Assembly: GCF_003846445.2 (NCBI RefSeq)
Contig: NZ_CP030139.2
Span: 2,407,501 to 2,471,500 of the forward strand
DNA from: Synechococcus elongatus PCC 11801
GTDB lineage: Bacteria > Cyanobacteriota > Cyanobacteriia > Synechococcales > Synechococcaceae
Reading direction: 5' to 3'
Length of the DNA stretch: 64,000 nucleotides
Position 1 is the first letter of the stretch; each line of letters begins with the position of its first letter. Shown here in pieces: positions 36,556-47,073 of the stretch. Under the pieces are notes generated by a model that saw only the letters and a program-made list of their open reading frames with translations, made no database searches and was not told the DNA's origin. The translations under genes and the position numbers were made by a program.

Positions 36556-38553
36556 ATGACGGCTTCTCCTCCTGAAATCAATCGCTTTCGCTTTGATAAA
36601 AAGCTTTGGGATAGCTTTATCCAGATTGCTCAGCCCTATTTCTATCCACTGGAGAAAAACAGTCTCTGGGCCTTCTTTGGGCTACTTGTTGCCCTGCTAA
36701 TGGTGGTGGTCAGCCTGACCTTCTTTGCCCTGGTCGGGGTCACCAAGCTCGGGGAAGTCGTTTTACCAGCGCAGTTTGTCGAACTGGTGGCCAAGGGACT
36801 CGTCCAGCAGGTGAATACCTGGTTACAGTCCCCCTTTCTCGGCATCTGCGCGCTGATCTTCCTCGTTGGCGCGGGTGTCTTTGCAGCTTTTTGGCGCAAG
36901 ATTCGCCACCGCTGGCTGCCCTGGTTGATGCTGGGCGGACTGATCTTCCTGCTGTTTGCCATTAATGGCATCAACGTTGGGATCACCTACATTGCGCGAG
37001 TGCTAGACAACAGCCTCGTCGCTAAAGAGCAGGCCAGCTTTTGGCAGTTCCTCGGCATCTATGTTCTGACGCTGGTGATTGCTCTGCCAGTACGGGGCTC
37101 ACTCAGTTACTTGCCGCTCAAACTGGGGCTGCTCTGGCGGGAATGGCTAACCGATGATTTCCTGCGCCGCTACTTTGGCAATCGGGTCTACTACCGGCTG
37201 GACTCCAACTCGGCTGATACGGCGGTTGACAACCCAGACCAACGGATCACGGAAGACGTCAAAGCCTTTACCGATACCACCCTCTCATTTCTGATTCAGG
37301 TCTTCGATGCGGTTCTGACCCTGATTAGCTTTACGGCGATTCTTTGGACGATTTCCAAACAGCTGACGCTAGGACTGTTGGCCTACGCCGTGATTGGGAC
37401 GGCCATCTCGGTGCTGGCTGGTACCAAGCTGATTCGGATCAACTTTGACCAACTGCGGCTAGAAGCGAACTTCCGCTACGGCATGGTTCACGTGCGGGAC
37501 AACGCCGAAACGATCGCCTTTTACCAAGGGGAAACTCAAGAGCGTCGCCAAGTCCGCGATCGCTTTGGTCAAGCGCTGCAAAACTTCGATCGCCTGATTA
37601 TTTGGAACACGATCCTTTCGGTCTATCAGCGCTTCTACGACTACTTCTCGCGGATTCCGCCCTACCTGATTGTCGTACCGCTCTATTTCAGTGGTCAGCA
37701 AGATTTCGGGGTGATTTCCCAGTCGATTCTGGCCTTCTCGCAAATCCTCGGCGCCCTGTCGATCATCACCTATCAAATTCAAGAGATTTCGCGCTTTGCG
37801 GCTGGGATCAACCGTTTAGGCTCCTTTGAACAAGTGATGCGGACGGTGGAGCGCACTGAAACCGATCGCGATCGCCCTCGTATTAGTACCGAGTACGGCC
37901 CGCTGCTGCGGCTCGTCGATGTCACCTTGGAAACGCCGGACTATCGCAAAGTCTTGGTCAAGGATTTGAATGTCAGTTTGGCGGATCAGGAAGCATTGCT
38001 GATCGTCGGTCCCAGTGGCTTTGGCAAAACCTCGCTGCTGCGGGCGATCGCGGGGTTATGGAACAGTGGACAAGGTCGGATTGAGCGACCTGCCACTCAG
38101 GATATTCTCTTCCTGCCCCAGCGTCCCTACATGCTGCTGGGTGACCTGCGATCGCAGTTGGTCTATCCCCATGCTCCAGGTCGATTCAGTGATGCGGAAT
38201 TACTGGATGCGCTGGAACGGGTCAACCTCAGTTACATCCTCGACGATCGCCCCGAAGGCTTTGATGCTCTCGAAGACTGGAGCAGTGTTTTCTCGCTTGG
38301 GGAACAGCAGCGCCTAGCCTTTGCCCGGATCGTGCTCAGCCGTCCTAAGTTCGCCATCCTCGACGAAGGCACCAGCGCCCTTGATGTCGCCAACGAGCAC
38401 CGTGTCTATTCGCTGCTCCGTGACCTCGGGATCAGCTACGTCAGTGTCGGTCACCGCCCCACGCTCTGCGATTTCCATGAAACCGTTCTAGAAATCCTGC
38501 CCGAGTCCCAGTGGCGAGTTCTGAGCTCTGATGAGTATCGCGCCCAACAATAA
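36556..38553 (+). CDS. ABC transporter, fused permease-ATPase (SbmA/BacA-like YddA type)
   Basis: A 665-residue half-transporter starting MTASPPEINRFRFDKKLWDSFI. The membrane part has six predicted helices, with the SbmA/BacA-type core LPLKLGLLWREWLTDDFLRRYFGNRVYYRLD. The C-terminal ATPase shows Walker A VGPSGFGKTSLLRAIAG, a signature FSLGEQQRLAFARIVLS (LGEQQ in place of LSGGQ), Walker B KFAILDEGTSALD and the switch His in SVGHRP. Family members transport peptides or cobalamin-like compounds. The substrate is undetermined. It starts 21 bases after the preceding ORF. Confidence 0.9.
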   Translation: MTASPPEINRFRFDKKLWDSFIQIAQPYFYPLEKNSLWAFFGLLVALLMVVVSLTFFALVGVTKLGEVVLPAQFVELVAKGLVQQVNTWLQSPFLGICALIFLVGAGVFAAFWRKIRHRWLPWLMLGGLIFLLFAINGINVGITYIARVLDNSLVAKEQASFWQFLGIYVLTLVIALPVRGSLSYLPLKLGLLWREWLTDDFLRRYFGNRVYYRLDSNSADTAVDNPDQRITEDVKAFTDTTLSFLIQVFDAVLTLISFTAILWTISKQLTLGLLAYAVIGTAISVLAGTKLIRINFDQLRLEANFRYGMVHVRDNAETIAFYQGETQERRQVRDRFGQALQNFDRLIIWNTILSVYQRFYDYFSRIPPYLIVVPLYFSGQQDFGVISQSILAFSQILGALSIITYQIQEISRFAAGINRLGSFEQVMRTVERTETDRDRPRISTEYGPLLRLVDVTLETPDYRKVLVKDLNVSLADQEALLIVGPSGFGKTSLLRAIAGLWNSGQGRIERPATQDILFLPQRPYMLLGDLRSQLVYPHAPGRFSDAELLDALERVNLSYILDDRPEGFDALEDWSSVFSLGEQQRLAFARIVLSRPKFAILDEGTSALDVANEHRVYSLLRDLGISYVSVGHRPTLCDFHETVLEILPESQWRVLSSDEYRAQQ

Positions 38554-38612
38554 GCCCCCGCGGGCCTGAACAATCCTCTAATATGTAGTCATTATGACTT
38601 TGGGGAGATGTC

Positions 38613-39974
38613 ATGGCTGGCGTTGAAAACGTCGTCATTATTGGTTCGGGTCCCGCTGGTTTGACTGCAGCGATCTATGCAGCTCGGGCCAATCTCAAGC
38701 CCTTGATGTTTGAGGGCTATCAGATGGGCGGCCTGCCCGGTGGCCAGTTGATGACGACGACGGAGGTGGAGAACTTTCCGGGTTTCCCCGATGGCATCAC
38801 TGGCCCTGAGCTGATGGAACGGATGCGTGCTCAGGCTGTGCGTTGGGGTGCTGAACTCTACACCGAAGACGTCATTAGCGCTGACCTCAGCCAGCGTCCG
38901 TTCCGGATTCGTTCTCAAGAGCGGGAAGTTCTGGCGAATAGCATCATCATTGCGACGGGGGCAACTGCGCGCCGCCTCAATCTGCCCGGCGAAGATCGGC
39001 TCTGGAACAATGGCATCTCGGCCTGTGCGATCTGTGACGGTGCTGCGCCGATCTTCCGCAATGGCGAATTGGTGGTGATTGGCGGCGGTGACACGGCAGC
39101 CGAAGAAGCAGTCTATCTGACCAAATACGCCAAGCATGTTCATCTGTTGGTGCGCAGCGATCGCATGCGGGCGAGTAAAGCCATGCAGGATCGTGTGCTG
39201 GCGCATCCCAACGTCACGGTTCATTGGCATACCGAAGCGATCGAAACCGTGGGCAATACGCTGCTGGAAGCGGTGCGCGTTCGCAACAACCAAACCGGCG
39301 AGGAAAAGGCGATCGCGGCTCAAGGGTTGTTCTATGCGATCGGCCACACCCCGAACACACAGCTGTTTGAAGGCCAGATCGAACTGGATTCAGTTGGCTA
39401 CATTCGCACCAAGCCCAATTCGGTTGAAACTTCGCTGGAAGGCGTGTTTGCGGCAGGCGACGTGCAGGATCACGAATATCGCCAAGCGATTACGGCTGCG
39501 GGAACAGGTTGTGCAGCTGCTCTGCTAGCGGAACGTTACCTGTCAGCGGCTGGCTTGCTGCAGGAATACAAACAGGAAGCAGCGGCGTCGGAACCAGAAG
39601 CCAAATCAGAAGCGGCTCCTGCCAAGACAGCTGAAGCCCCTGAGTTTGACCCAACAGCGGTTTACCACGAAGGCAGCTACGCCCTGCGCAAGCTCTACCA
39701 CGAGTCCGATCGCCTCTTGGCGGTGCTCTACACGGCGCCGACCTGCGGCCCTTGCCGGACGCTAAAGCCGATCTTGCGAAAGGTGGCAGAAGAGTTCTCC
39801 GATCGCTTGCACTATGTCTTGATCGACATTGATGCCGATCCGGAGATTGCCCAAGCTGCGGGTGTGGTCGGGACACCAACCCTGCAGCTGTTCAAAGACA
39901 AGGCCAAAGTCGATGAGATCCGCGGTGTCAAAATGAAGAGCGATTACCGCGCTCGCTTTGAGCAACATCTCTAG
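38613..39974 (+). CDS. trxB: NADPH-thioredoxin reductase fused to thioredoxin (NTRC type)
   Basis: A bifunctional 453-residue redox enzyme. The reductase domain (about 1-320) has the FAD motif [16 protein letters not shown], the redox pair C138-A-I-C141, the NADPH site [13 protein letters not shown] and [14 protein letters not shown]. After an Ala/Glu-rich linker the thioredoxin domain (about 345-453) carries C378-G-P-C381 in [12 protein letters not shown] and the cis-Pro of [13 protein letters not shown] transfers electrons from NADPH, mainly to 2-Cys peroxiredoxins, in plastids and many cyanobacteria. ATG at 38613 has GGGGAGATG upstream. ldpA begins 25 bases downstream. Confidence 0.95.
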   Translation: MAGVENVVIIGSGPAGLTAAIYAARANLKPLMFEGYQMGGLPGGQLMTTTEVENFPGFPDGITGPELMERMRAQAVRWGAELYTEDVISADLSQRPFRIRSQEREVLANSIIIATGATARRLNLPGEDRLWNNGISACAICDGAAPIFRNGELVVIGGGDTAAEEAVYLTKYAKHVHLLVRSDRMRASKAMQDRVLAHPNVTVHWHTEAIETVGNTLLEAVRVRNNQTGEEKAIAAQGLFYAIGHTPNTQLFEGQIELDSVGYIRTKPNSVETSLEGVFAAGDVQDHEYRQAITAAGTGCAAALLAERYLSAAGLLQEYKQEAAASEPEAKSEAAPAKTAEAPEFDPTAVYHEGSYALRKLYHESDRLLAVLYTAPTCGPCRTLKPILRKVAEEFSDRLHYVLIDIDADPEIAQAAGVVGTPTLQLFKDKAKVDEIRGVKMKSDYRARFEQHL

Positions 39975-39999
39975 GCTGGGAAATCGATAGCATGGGAGA

Positions 40000-41058
40000 G
40001 TGAGTGCCTCATTCCCCCTCGAAGCTCTACAAGCGGGTCACTGGTTCAAGCTGATCTGTGGCGCAAGCTACCAGCATCTACCAGTGATCCGTAACCTCGC
40101 TCTGACCTATGCTCTTGCGGGTGCGGATTGCGTCGATGTCGCCGCTGAGCCAGCGGTTGTTCGTTCAGCTTTGGCGGGTCTGAAAACCTATCAACAACTG
40201 ACCGGACGCGATCGCCCTTGGCTGATGGTCAGCCTCAACGATGGCGAGGATCTGCACTTCCGCCGCGCTTGGTTTGACCCCGATCGCTGCCCCACTGATT
40301 GCCCCCGACCCTGCGAGCGGGTCTGTCCCACGGATGCAATCAACTCTACTGGCGTTCAACGTGATCGCTGTTATGGCTGTGGTCGCTGCCTACCAATCTG
40401 TCCGATCGGCCTGATTGAAGCCCAGGCTTGGCAAGTCGATGCCGCCGCCCTCCTGCCGGAATTGCTGGATCTGGGGATCGAGGCGATCGAGATCCATACC
40501 CAAGTTGGGCATCAACAAGAGTTTCAACAGCTCTGGCAACAACTGCACCCTTGGCTGCCGCAACTCCAGGCGATCGCGATTAGCTGTCCTGCCCATCCCG
40601 AGGCGATCGCCTATCTCTGGGATCTGCACCGCTTGATCAATGGATCGGTCAAAACGGTGATTTGGCAGACGGACGGACGTCCCATGAGTGGCGATATTGG
40701 AGCCGGTACCACCCATGCGGCAGTCCGTTTTGCCCAAACCATGCTGACTGATGGCCCACCGGGGCACGTGCAGCTAGCGGGCGGCACCAATGCCCACACT
40801 GTCGCTAAGCTGCAAGAGCTACAGCTGTTAGCGCCTCAGGCTACCCGTTCTGTTGCGGGGATCGCCTGCGGTGGAGCAGCGCGCACACCGTTGGCTGATC
40901 TGCTAGAGCCTCTGGCTGAACAGCAGCGATCCCTCGAAGCGCATCCCGAAGTTCTGCAATCCGCAGTGATAACGGCGATCGCCTTAGTGGGACCGCTCAA
41001 ACAAGCGGTGAGTGGTGCAACGCGATCGATTCCGGCCTTCCTCCTACAAACCCCCTGA
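40000..41058 (+). CDS. ldpA: Light-dependent period protein LdpA (Fe-S clock-input protein)
   Basis: A 352-residue protein, the same length as S. elongatus LdpA as I recall, needed to adjust circadian period to light intensity by sensing the redox state. It has two Cys clusters: C97-x3-C101-x3-C105-x3-C109 (CPTDCPRPCERVC) and C124-x2-C127-x2-C130-x3-C134 (CYGCGRCLPIC), a 2[4Fe-4S] ferredoxin-like domain. The flanks are TIM-barrel-like, with GAGTTHAAVRFAQ and AGGTNAHTVAKL. LdpA co-purifies with CikA, KaiA and SasA, and its abundance and CikA's respond to quinone state. GTG start. Its stop overlaps the next gene by one base (TGATG). Confidence 0.93.
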   Translation: MSASFPLEALQAGHWFKLICGASYQHLPVIRNLALTYALAGADCVDVAAEPAVVRSALAGLKTYQQLTGRDRPWLMVSLNDGEDLHFRRAWFDPDRCPTDCPRPCERVCPTDAINSTGVQRDRCYGCGRCLPICPIGLIEAQAWQVDAAALLPELLDLGIEAIEIHTQVGHQQEFQQLWQQLHPWLPQLQAIAISCPAHPEAIAYLWDLHRLINGSVKTVIWQTDGRPMSGDIGAGTTHAAVRFAQTMLTDGPPGHVQLAGGTNAHTVAKLQELQLLAPQATRSVAGIACGGAARTPLADLLEPLAEQQRSLEAHPEVLQSAVITAIALVGPLKQAVSGATRSIPAFLLQTP

Positions 41059-42824
41059 TGTCTGAGACGCTTGCCTCCGAGACACTGACGCCTGAACTCG
41101 CAGCCGTGCGCGAAAAGACAGTGGTCGACAACCTCGACGAACTGTTAGAAATTTTGCCGCCCCAGCTCCGTGATCAGCTGCTGCGCCATGCCCAGAAAGA
41201 CCGCTTAGTTGAGGTGGTGCTCGACCTTGGACGCTTCCCTGAAGCTCGTTTTCCTGAGGGTGCGGAATACCTGTCAGAAACGCCGGTCAGCCGCGAAGAT
41301 TTGGCCTACTGTGCGGCTCGCGTTGGGGATTTCGGCGCGGATAACCGAGCGGGGATCGAGCGCACCTTGCACCGGATCAGTGCTATCCGCAACCGCAAAG
41401 GCGAAGTGATCGGCCTAACCTGTCGGGTTGGTCGTGCCGTCTTCGGCACCGTCGGCATGATCCGCGACTTGGTGGAAACAGGGCAATCGCTGCTGTTCCT
41501 AGGTCGTCCCGGCGTTGGTAAAACCACGGCACTGCGGGAAGTGGCACGGGTGCTGGCCGATGACCTACTCAAACGCGTCGTGATCATCGACACCTCCAAT
41601 GAAATTGCTGGTGATGGCGATATTCCCCATCCGGCGATTGGGCGGGCGCGGCGTCTGCAAGTAGCGCGGCCCGAACTGCAACACCAAGTGATGATCGAGG
41701 CGGTGGAAAACCACATGCCCGAGGTGATCATCATCGATGAGATCGGCACAGAACTAGAGGCACTGGCAGCACGGACGATCGCCGAACGCGGCGTTCAACT
41801 TGTGGGGACGGCTCACGGCAACCAGATCGAGAACCTGATCAAAAACCCGACGCTGTCAGATTTAGTCGGTGGCATTCAATCAGTGACGCTCGGTGATGAC
41901 GAAGCTCGCCGCCGCGGTAGCCAGAAAACCGTGCTGGAGCGCAAAGCCCCGCCGACCTTTGAAATCGCGGTGGAAATGCTGGAGCGCTACCGCTGGGTGG
42001 TGCATGAAGATGTGGCAAACACCGTCGATCTGTTGCTGCGCCAAGGCCAACCGAATCCGCAGGTGCGGACACTCTCTGAAGATGGCCGCGTGTTGATTGC
42101 GCCCGCCTTCAAAGATGCGCCCAAGCCGCCGGCGACAGTCACCCAGCAAACTTGGAGCCACACCAGCGATCGCGGCTGGCGATCGTCTGGACGGATGCGC
42201 CCCCTGCCGCCTGTGCTGGATGTGCCACCGACGCGGGAAGATCTGCGCGATCCAGAGGTAGCCTTTGAGCAAGCCTTGGCTAAAGATGTGACGCGTCCAG
42301 TCGGGCCGAATGGTGAAGAACTGCCGTTGCACGTCTATCCCTACGCAGTCAGTCGTCACTACCTCGAGCAGGTGATCGACACGCTGCAACTACCGGTCTT
42401 GCTGACCAAGGATCTGGCCGATGCAGATGTGGTGCTAGCACTGCGCGGTAACCTCAAAGGCCAGTCGAAACTGCGCCATGTAGCTCGCAATCACCACGTA
42501 CCGATCCACGTGATCAAGTCAAACACGATGCCGCAGATTGTGCGGGCGCTACGCCGCTTGCTCAATCAAGAGCAGTTGGATGAGCCGGAAACGGTCAACT
42601 TGGACCTGTTCACACAGGCAGGCAAAAACGATGAGATCGAGGCCTTGGAAGAAGCGCGGCTAGCGGTGGAGCAAATCGTGCTGCCCAAGGGCCAGCCAGT
42701 GGAGCTGCTGCCGCGATCGGCGATCGTGCGCAAAATGCAGCACGAACTGGTGGAGCATTACCGCCTTAAATCCACCAGCTTTGGCGAAGAGCCGAACCGT
42801 CGTCTGCGGATTTTTCCTGCTTAG
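41058..42824 (+). CDS. Ycf45-type AAA ATPase with R3H domain
   Basis: A 588-residue ATPase of the Ycf45 family, found in cyanobacteria and algal plastids. The central domain resembles SpoIIIAA-type AAA: Walker A FLGRPGVGKTTALREVARV (about residues 146-163), Walker B EVIIIDEIGTELEALAARTIAERG, and TAHGNQIENLI. The middle holds a second domain (YAVSRHYLEQVIDTLQLPV to VHVIKSNTMPQIVRALRRLL). The C-terminus is an R3H single-strand nucleic acid-binding domain (PRSAIVRKMQHELVEHYRL, then RRLRIFPA). The function is unknown. Its ATG shares the A of ldpA's TGA, so it is translationally coupled. Confidence 0.9.
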   Translation: MSETLASETLTPELAAVREKTVVDNLDELLEILPPQLRDQLLRHAQKDRLVEVVLDLGRFPEARFPEGAEYLSETPVSREDLAYCAARVGDFGADNRAGIERTLHRISAIRNRKGEVIGLTCRVGRAVFGTVGMIRDLVETGQSLLFLGRPGVGKTTALREVARVLADDLLKRVVIIDTSNEIAGDGDIPHPAIGRARRLQVARPELQHQVMIEAVENHMPEVIIIDEIGTELEALAARTIAERGVQLVGTAHGNQIENLIKNPTLSDLVGGIQSVTLGDDEARRRGSQKTVLERKAPPTFEIAVEMLERYRWVVHEDVANTVDLLLRQGQPNPQVRTLSEDGRVLIAPAFKDAPKPPATVTQQTWSHTSDRGWRSSGRMRPLPPVLDVPPTREDLRDPEVAFEQALAKDVTRPVGPNGEELPLHVYPYAVSRHYLEQVIDTLQLPVLLTKDLADADVVLALRGNLKGQSKLRHVARNHHVPIHVIKSNTMPQIVRALRRLLNQEQLDEPETVNLDLFTQAGKNDEIEALEEARLAVEQIVLPKGQPVELLPRSAIVRKMQHELVEHYRLKSTSFGEEPNRRLRIFPA

Positions 42825-42842
42825 AGATCCATCGCAACGAAG

Positions 42843-42893
42843 ACCCCGAATGACTGCGATCGCCTTCAAACGCATTGCAGCTTCTGGGGTTTT
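42843..42893 (+). terminator. Probable terminator of the NTRC-ldpA-ycf45 run
   Basis: ACCCC (42843-42847) pairs with GGGGT (42886-42890), with an inner CTGC/GCAG helix, and is followed by TTT. The stem is long but interrupted. Confidence 0.5.
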
Positions 42894-42999
42894 GCCATTT
42901 GTCTATTGTCGCAATTGCGATCGCTGAAGCTGAGTGCTGACCCAGCCGGGGGCATTTGCTCAGATAATTCGGTTATTAGACGACGCCGAAACACTCACC

Positions 43000-44859
43000 A
43001 TGCCTCAGTACCGATCGCGCACCACCACCTACGGCCGCAACATGGCTGGCGCCCGCGCCCTTTGGCGCGCCACGGGCATGAAGGATGAAGACTTTGAAAA
43101 GCCGATCATTGCGGTCGCCAACTCCTTCACCCAGTTTGTGCCGGGCCATGTCCACCTCAAGGACTTGGGGCAACTGGTAGCGCGGGAGATTGAGCGGGCT
43201 GGCGGCGTCGCCAAGGAATTCAACACGATCGCGGTGGATGACGGCATCGCCATGGGCCACGGCGGCATGCTCTATTCGCTGCCCTCACGGGACTTGATCG
43301 CCGACTCGGTCGAGTACATGGTCAATGCCCACTGCGCCGATGCGTTGGTTTGCATTTCCAACTGCGACAAGATCACACCCGGCATGTTGATGGCAGCGCT
43401 GCGGCTGAACATTCCAGCGGTGTTTGTCTCCGGTGGCCCGATGGAAGCGGGCAAAGTGTTGCTGAACGGCGAAGAGCGCCACCTCGACTTGGTGGATGCC
43501 ATGGTCGTGGCAGCCGACGATCGCGAATCCGATGAAGATGTGGCCGCGATCGAGCGATCGGCTTGCCCTACCTGCGGCTCTTGCTCCGGCATGTTCACGG
43601 CTAACTCGATGAACTGTCTGACGGAAGCATTGGGTCTGAGCCTGCCGGGGAATGGCTCGCTACTGGCGACCCACGGCGATCGCAAGGATCTGTTCCTCGA
43701 AGCGGGCCGCTTAGCGGTCAAACTGGCGAAACAGTACTACGAACAGGATGACGAGTCGGTGTTGCCTCGCAGCATCGCTAGCTTCAAAGCCTTTGAAAAC
43801 GCGATCTGCCTCGACATTGCTATGGGCGGCTCGACCAACACGGTCTTGCACCTATTGGCTGCCGCTCACGAGGCTGGCGTGAACTTCACAATGAAGGATA
43901 TCGATCGCCTCTCGCGCACCATCCCTAACCTCTGCAAGGTTGCGCCCTCGACGCAGAAATACCACATGGAGGATGTGCATCGGGCGGGCGGCGTGATCGC
44001 CATCCTCGGGGAACTCGATCGCGCTGGACTACTGCATCGCGAAGTCCCAACCGTCCATAGCCCCAGTCTCGGGGCAGCCCTCGATCAGTGGGATATCGGC
44101 CGCGAGACAGCAACTGAGGAAGCGAAGTCACGCTATCTGGCCGCACCGGGTGGCGTGCCAACCCAAGAAGCCTTTAGTCAGTCGAAACGCTGGACAGCTT
44201 TGGATCTCGATCGCGAGAACGGCTGTATTCGCAAGGTTGAACACGCCTACTCGCAAGATGGTGGTCTAGCCGTGCTCTACGGCAACCTCGCCGAACAGGG
44301 CTGCATCGTCAAAACGGCCGGTGTCGATGAAAACATCCTTGTGTTCTCGGGGCCAGCCGTGGTCTGTGAGAGCCAAGATGAAGCGGTCAACTGGATTCTG
44401 AATGGGCGAGTCAAAGAAGGCGATGTCGTCCTGATTCGCTACGAAGGTCCGCGCGGTGGCCCCGGCATGCAAGAAATGCTCTATCCCACCAGTTACCTGA
44501 AGTCGAAAGGTTTGGGTAAGGCTTGTGCCTTGGTTACCGACGGTCGCTTCTCCGGCGGTACGTCTGGCCTCTCGATCGGCCACGTTTCACCTGAGGCAGC
44601 GGAAGGCGGCCTGATTGCGTTGGTAGAACAGGGCGATCGCATCGAAATCGACATCCCGAATCGCCGCATTCATCTAGCCGTCTCGGAGGAAGAACTGGCG
44701 AAGCGTCGGGCTGCCATGGAAGCGCGGGGCGACAAGGCTTGGACTCCGGTAGACCGACACCGCCCGATTTCCCAAGCACTGCAAGCCTACGCGGCAATGA
44801 CGACTTCAGCCGCACGAGGTGGCGTCCGCGATCTCAGCCAAATCCTTGGATCTCGCTAG
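43000..44859 (+). CDS. ilvD: Dihydroxy-acid dehydratase
   Basis: Fe-S enzyme that dehydrates dihydroxyacids in the valine, leucine and isoleucine pathways. The 619-residue protein is the E. coli-like long form. It starts [22 protein letters not shown]. Cluster ligands lie in [12 protein letters not shown] and in [23 protein letters not shown], and the C-terminal region has [16 protein letters not shown] and [22 protein letters not shown] at 43000 fits the family; 22 extra in-frame codons upstream are not conserved. Upstream (42825-42999) holds a terminator and presumably the promoter. Confidence 0.96.
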   Translation: MPQYRSRTTTYGRNMAGARALWRATGMKDEDFEKPIIAVANSFTQFVPGHVHLKDLGQLVAREIERAGGVAKEFNTIAVDDGIAMGHGGMLYSLPSRDLIADSVEYMVNAHCADALVCISNCDKITPGMLMAALRLNIPAVFVSGGPMEAGKVLLNGEERHLDLVDAMVVAADDRESDEDVAAIERSACPTCGSCSGMFTANSMNCLTEALGLSLPGNGSLLATHGDRKDLFLEAGRLAVKLAKQYYEQDDESVLPRSIASFKAFENAICLDIAMGGSTNTVLHLLAAAHEAGVNFTMKDIDRLSRTIPNLCKVAPSTQKYHMEDVHRAGGVIAILGELDRAGLLHREVPTVHSPSLGAALDQWDIGRETATEEAKSRYLAAPGGVPTQEAFSQSKRWTALDLDRENGCIRKVEHAYSQDGGLAVLYGNLAEQGCIVKTAGVDENILVFSGPAVVCESQDEAVNWILNGRVKEGDVVLIRYEGPRGGPGMQEMLYPTSYLKSKGLGKACALVTDGRFSGGTSGLSIGHVSPEAAEGGLIALVEQGDRIEIDIPNRRIHLAVSEEELAKRRAAMEARGDKAWTPVDRHRPISQALQAYAAMTTSAARGGVRDLSQILGSR

Positions 44860-44962
44860 CGATCGCTAGGGACTCAACGCGGTTGGAGGGGTCAGGGTCA
44901 TGGCTTCTTCAACCGCATGTCACTAGAGACTCGAACACTGACAGCAAATCTTGAGAAAAAAC

Positions 44963-44995
44963 TTGACAAAGTATTTTTAGACTTTTAACTTAGTT
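44963..44995 (+). promoter_or_regulatory. Candidate tRNA-Gln promoter
   Basis: A consensus -35 TTGACA (44963-44968) lies 16 bases before the AT-rich TTAACT (44985-44990), a weak -10. It ends about 20 bases before the tRNA 5' end, as expected. Confidence 0.5.
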
Positions 44996-45009
44996 AAGGC
45001 AAAGCCATT

Positions 45010-45081
45010 GGGGCGTCGCCAAGCGGTAAGGCAGCGGATTTTGGTTCCGCCATTCCTAGGTTCGAATCCTAGCGCCCCAGT
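45010..45081 (+). tRNA. tRNA-Gln (anticodon TTG)
   Basis: A 72-base cloverleaf. The acceptor stem is TGGGGCG (45010-45016) with CGCCCCA (45074-45080) and discriminator G at 45081. The anticodon stem is GCGGA/TCCGC around loop TTTTGGT, giving anticodon TTG at 45042-45044. The T arm contains GGTTCGAATCC. The U1-A72 acceptor end is typical of tRNA-Gln. No CCA is encoded. Confidence 0.96.
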
Positions 45082-45098
45082 TCTAACTCCAGTCGGTT

Positions 45099-45839
45099 AT
45101 GGCATCACTCCTCGCCCTAGACTTCGACGGCGTTATCTGTGATGGCCTGCACGAATATTTTTTGTCAGCGTGGCAAGCAGGCCACGATCGCGATCCCAGT
45201 TGGTCTGAATCGCCTGAGTCCGACCTAGAAAATCGATTCCGGTTGCTGCGCCCCGTGATTGAGCAAGGCTGGGAAATGCCGGTGCTGCTACAAGCCTTGC
45301 GATCGGGCTACAGTGACGTGGTCTTACTTGCAGAATGGCAGAAGCATCGCGATCGCGTCTTGCAAGATTGGAGGCTGACGTCTGCTGAACTCGCGCAAGC
45401 AATGGATCGGGTTCGCGATCGCTGGATTGAGTGCGATCGCCAAGGGTGGCTACAACTGCAACGCTTTTATCCTGGCGTGGCCGAGCGTTTAGCCCAGCAG
45501 ACTGCGCCTTGGGTGATCATCTCCACCAAAGACGGCCGCTTTATTGCAGAGTTGCTGGAACAGATCCCTAATCTGTGTCCACCACTCGCGATCTACGGCA
45601 AGGAAGTCGGCGTCCCTAAGACCCAAACCTTGATTCAACTGCAAGCAGAATTTGACCAGATTGCCTTTGTTGAAGATCGTCTACCAGCGCTAGAAGCGGC
45701 TGCCCATCTGGACAGCATCGATCTCTACCTCGCGGACTGGGGCTATAACACCGATCGCGATCGCCAACAGGCTAGGGAGAGCGATCGCATCCAGTTGCTT
45801 AGTTTGGCCGACTTTAGCAGCGGTAGGGCACCAGCGTAG
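45099..45839 (+). CDS. HAD-superfamily hydrolase
   Basis: A 246-residue phosphatase-like protein. Motif I is LLALDFDGVICDGLHEYF (D-x-D nucleophile), motif II is WVIISTKDGRF and the metal-binding motif IV is QIAFVEDRLPALEAA; the cap lies between motifs I and II. The Lys of motif III is likely in YGKEVGVPKTQTL. The family covers phosphoglycolate phosphatase and related enzymes; the substrate cannot be assigned. ATG start 17 bases after the tRNA-Gln gene, so the two may be co-transcribed. Confidence 0.85.
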   Translation: MASLLALDFDGVICDGLHEYFLSAWQAGHDRDPSWSESPESDLENRFRLLRPVIEQGWEMPVLLQALRSGYSDVVLLAEWQKHRDRVLQDWRLTSAELAQAMDRVRDRWIECDRQGWLQLQRFYPGVAERLAQQTAPWVIISTKDGRFIAELLEQIPNLCPPLAIYGKEVGVPKTQTLIQLQAEFDQIAFVEDRLPALEAAAHLDSIDLYLADWGYNTDRDRQQARESDRIQLLSLADFSSGRAPA

Positions 45840-45872
45840 GCGGCATCACCCGTCACACTCTGATGTGCCTCG

Positions 45873-45878
45873 TATAAT
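45873..45878 (+). promoter_or_regulatory. Candidate speE -10 element
   Basis: A perfect TATAAT, 36 bases upstream of the speE GTG start. A matching -35 is not obvious. Confidence 0.45.
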
Positions 45879-45904
45879 CAAGGGCTGACCTATTGCCGCC
45901 CTGA

Positions 45905-46774
<870 letters not shown>

Positions 46775-46778
46775 AAGG

Positions 46779-46988
46779 CTAGCTGTTGCGATCGCTGAGT
46801 CGTCGGCTCCAGAGCACGGCAAAACTGCCGCCAATGAGACCAATCACCAGCCACTGAGGGGTGCTGTAGCCTTTCTGGGTCGCGATCGCGGTGGCCCAGA
46901 GTCCAGCAACGCAATGGACGATTGCTGCAGCAATCAAAATCCCCAGGAGGGGGTTCGGCCAAGCAGCCTGAATCCAGTCCACGCGCAA
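46779..46988 (-). CDS. Small two-helix membrane protein
   Basis: A 69-residue ORF with two hydrophobic spans (PLLGILIAAAIVHCVAGLW and WLVIGLIGGSFAVLWSRRL) joined by ATQKGYSTPQ. The spacing of charged ends and the Gly-rich second helix look like a real membrane protein. The function is unknown. It uses an ATG at 46986-46988 and converges with speE. Confidence 0.6.
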   Translation of the reverse strand: MRVDWIQAAWPNPLLGILIAAAIVHCVAGLWATAIATQKGYSTPQWLVIGLIGGSFAVLWSRRLSDRNS

Positions 46989-47073
46989 CTCCGTCTTTTC
47001 TGCAGGCGTATCCTAGCAGTCCGCCTCGGCAATCTGCTAAAACTTGTCTGCGAATAGCCCGGAGGCTCTTCCA

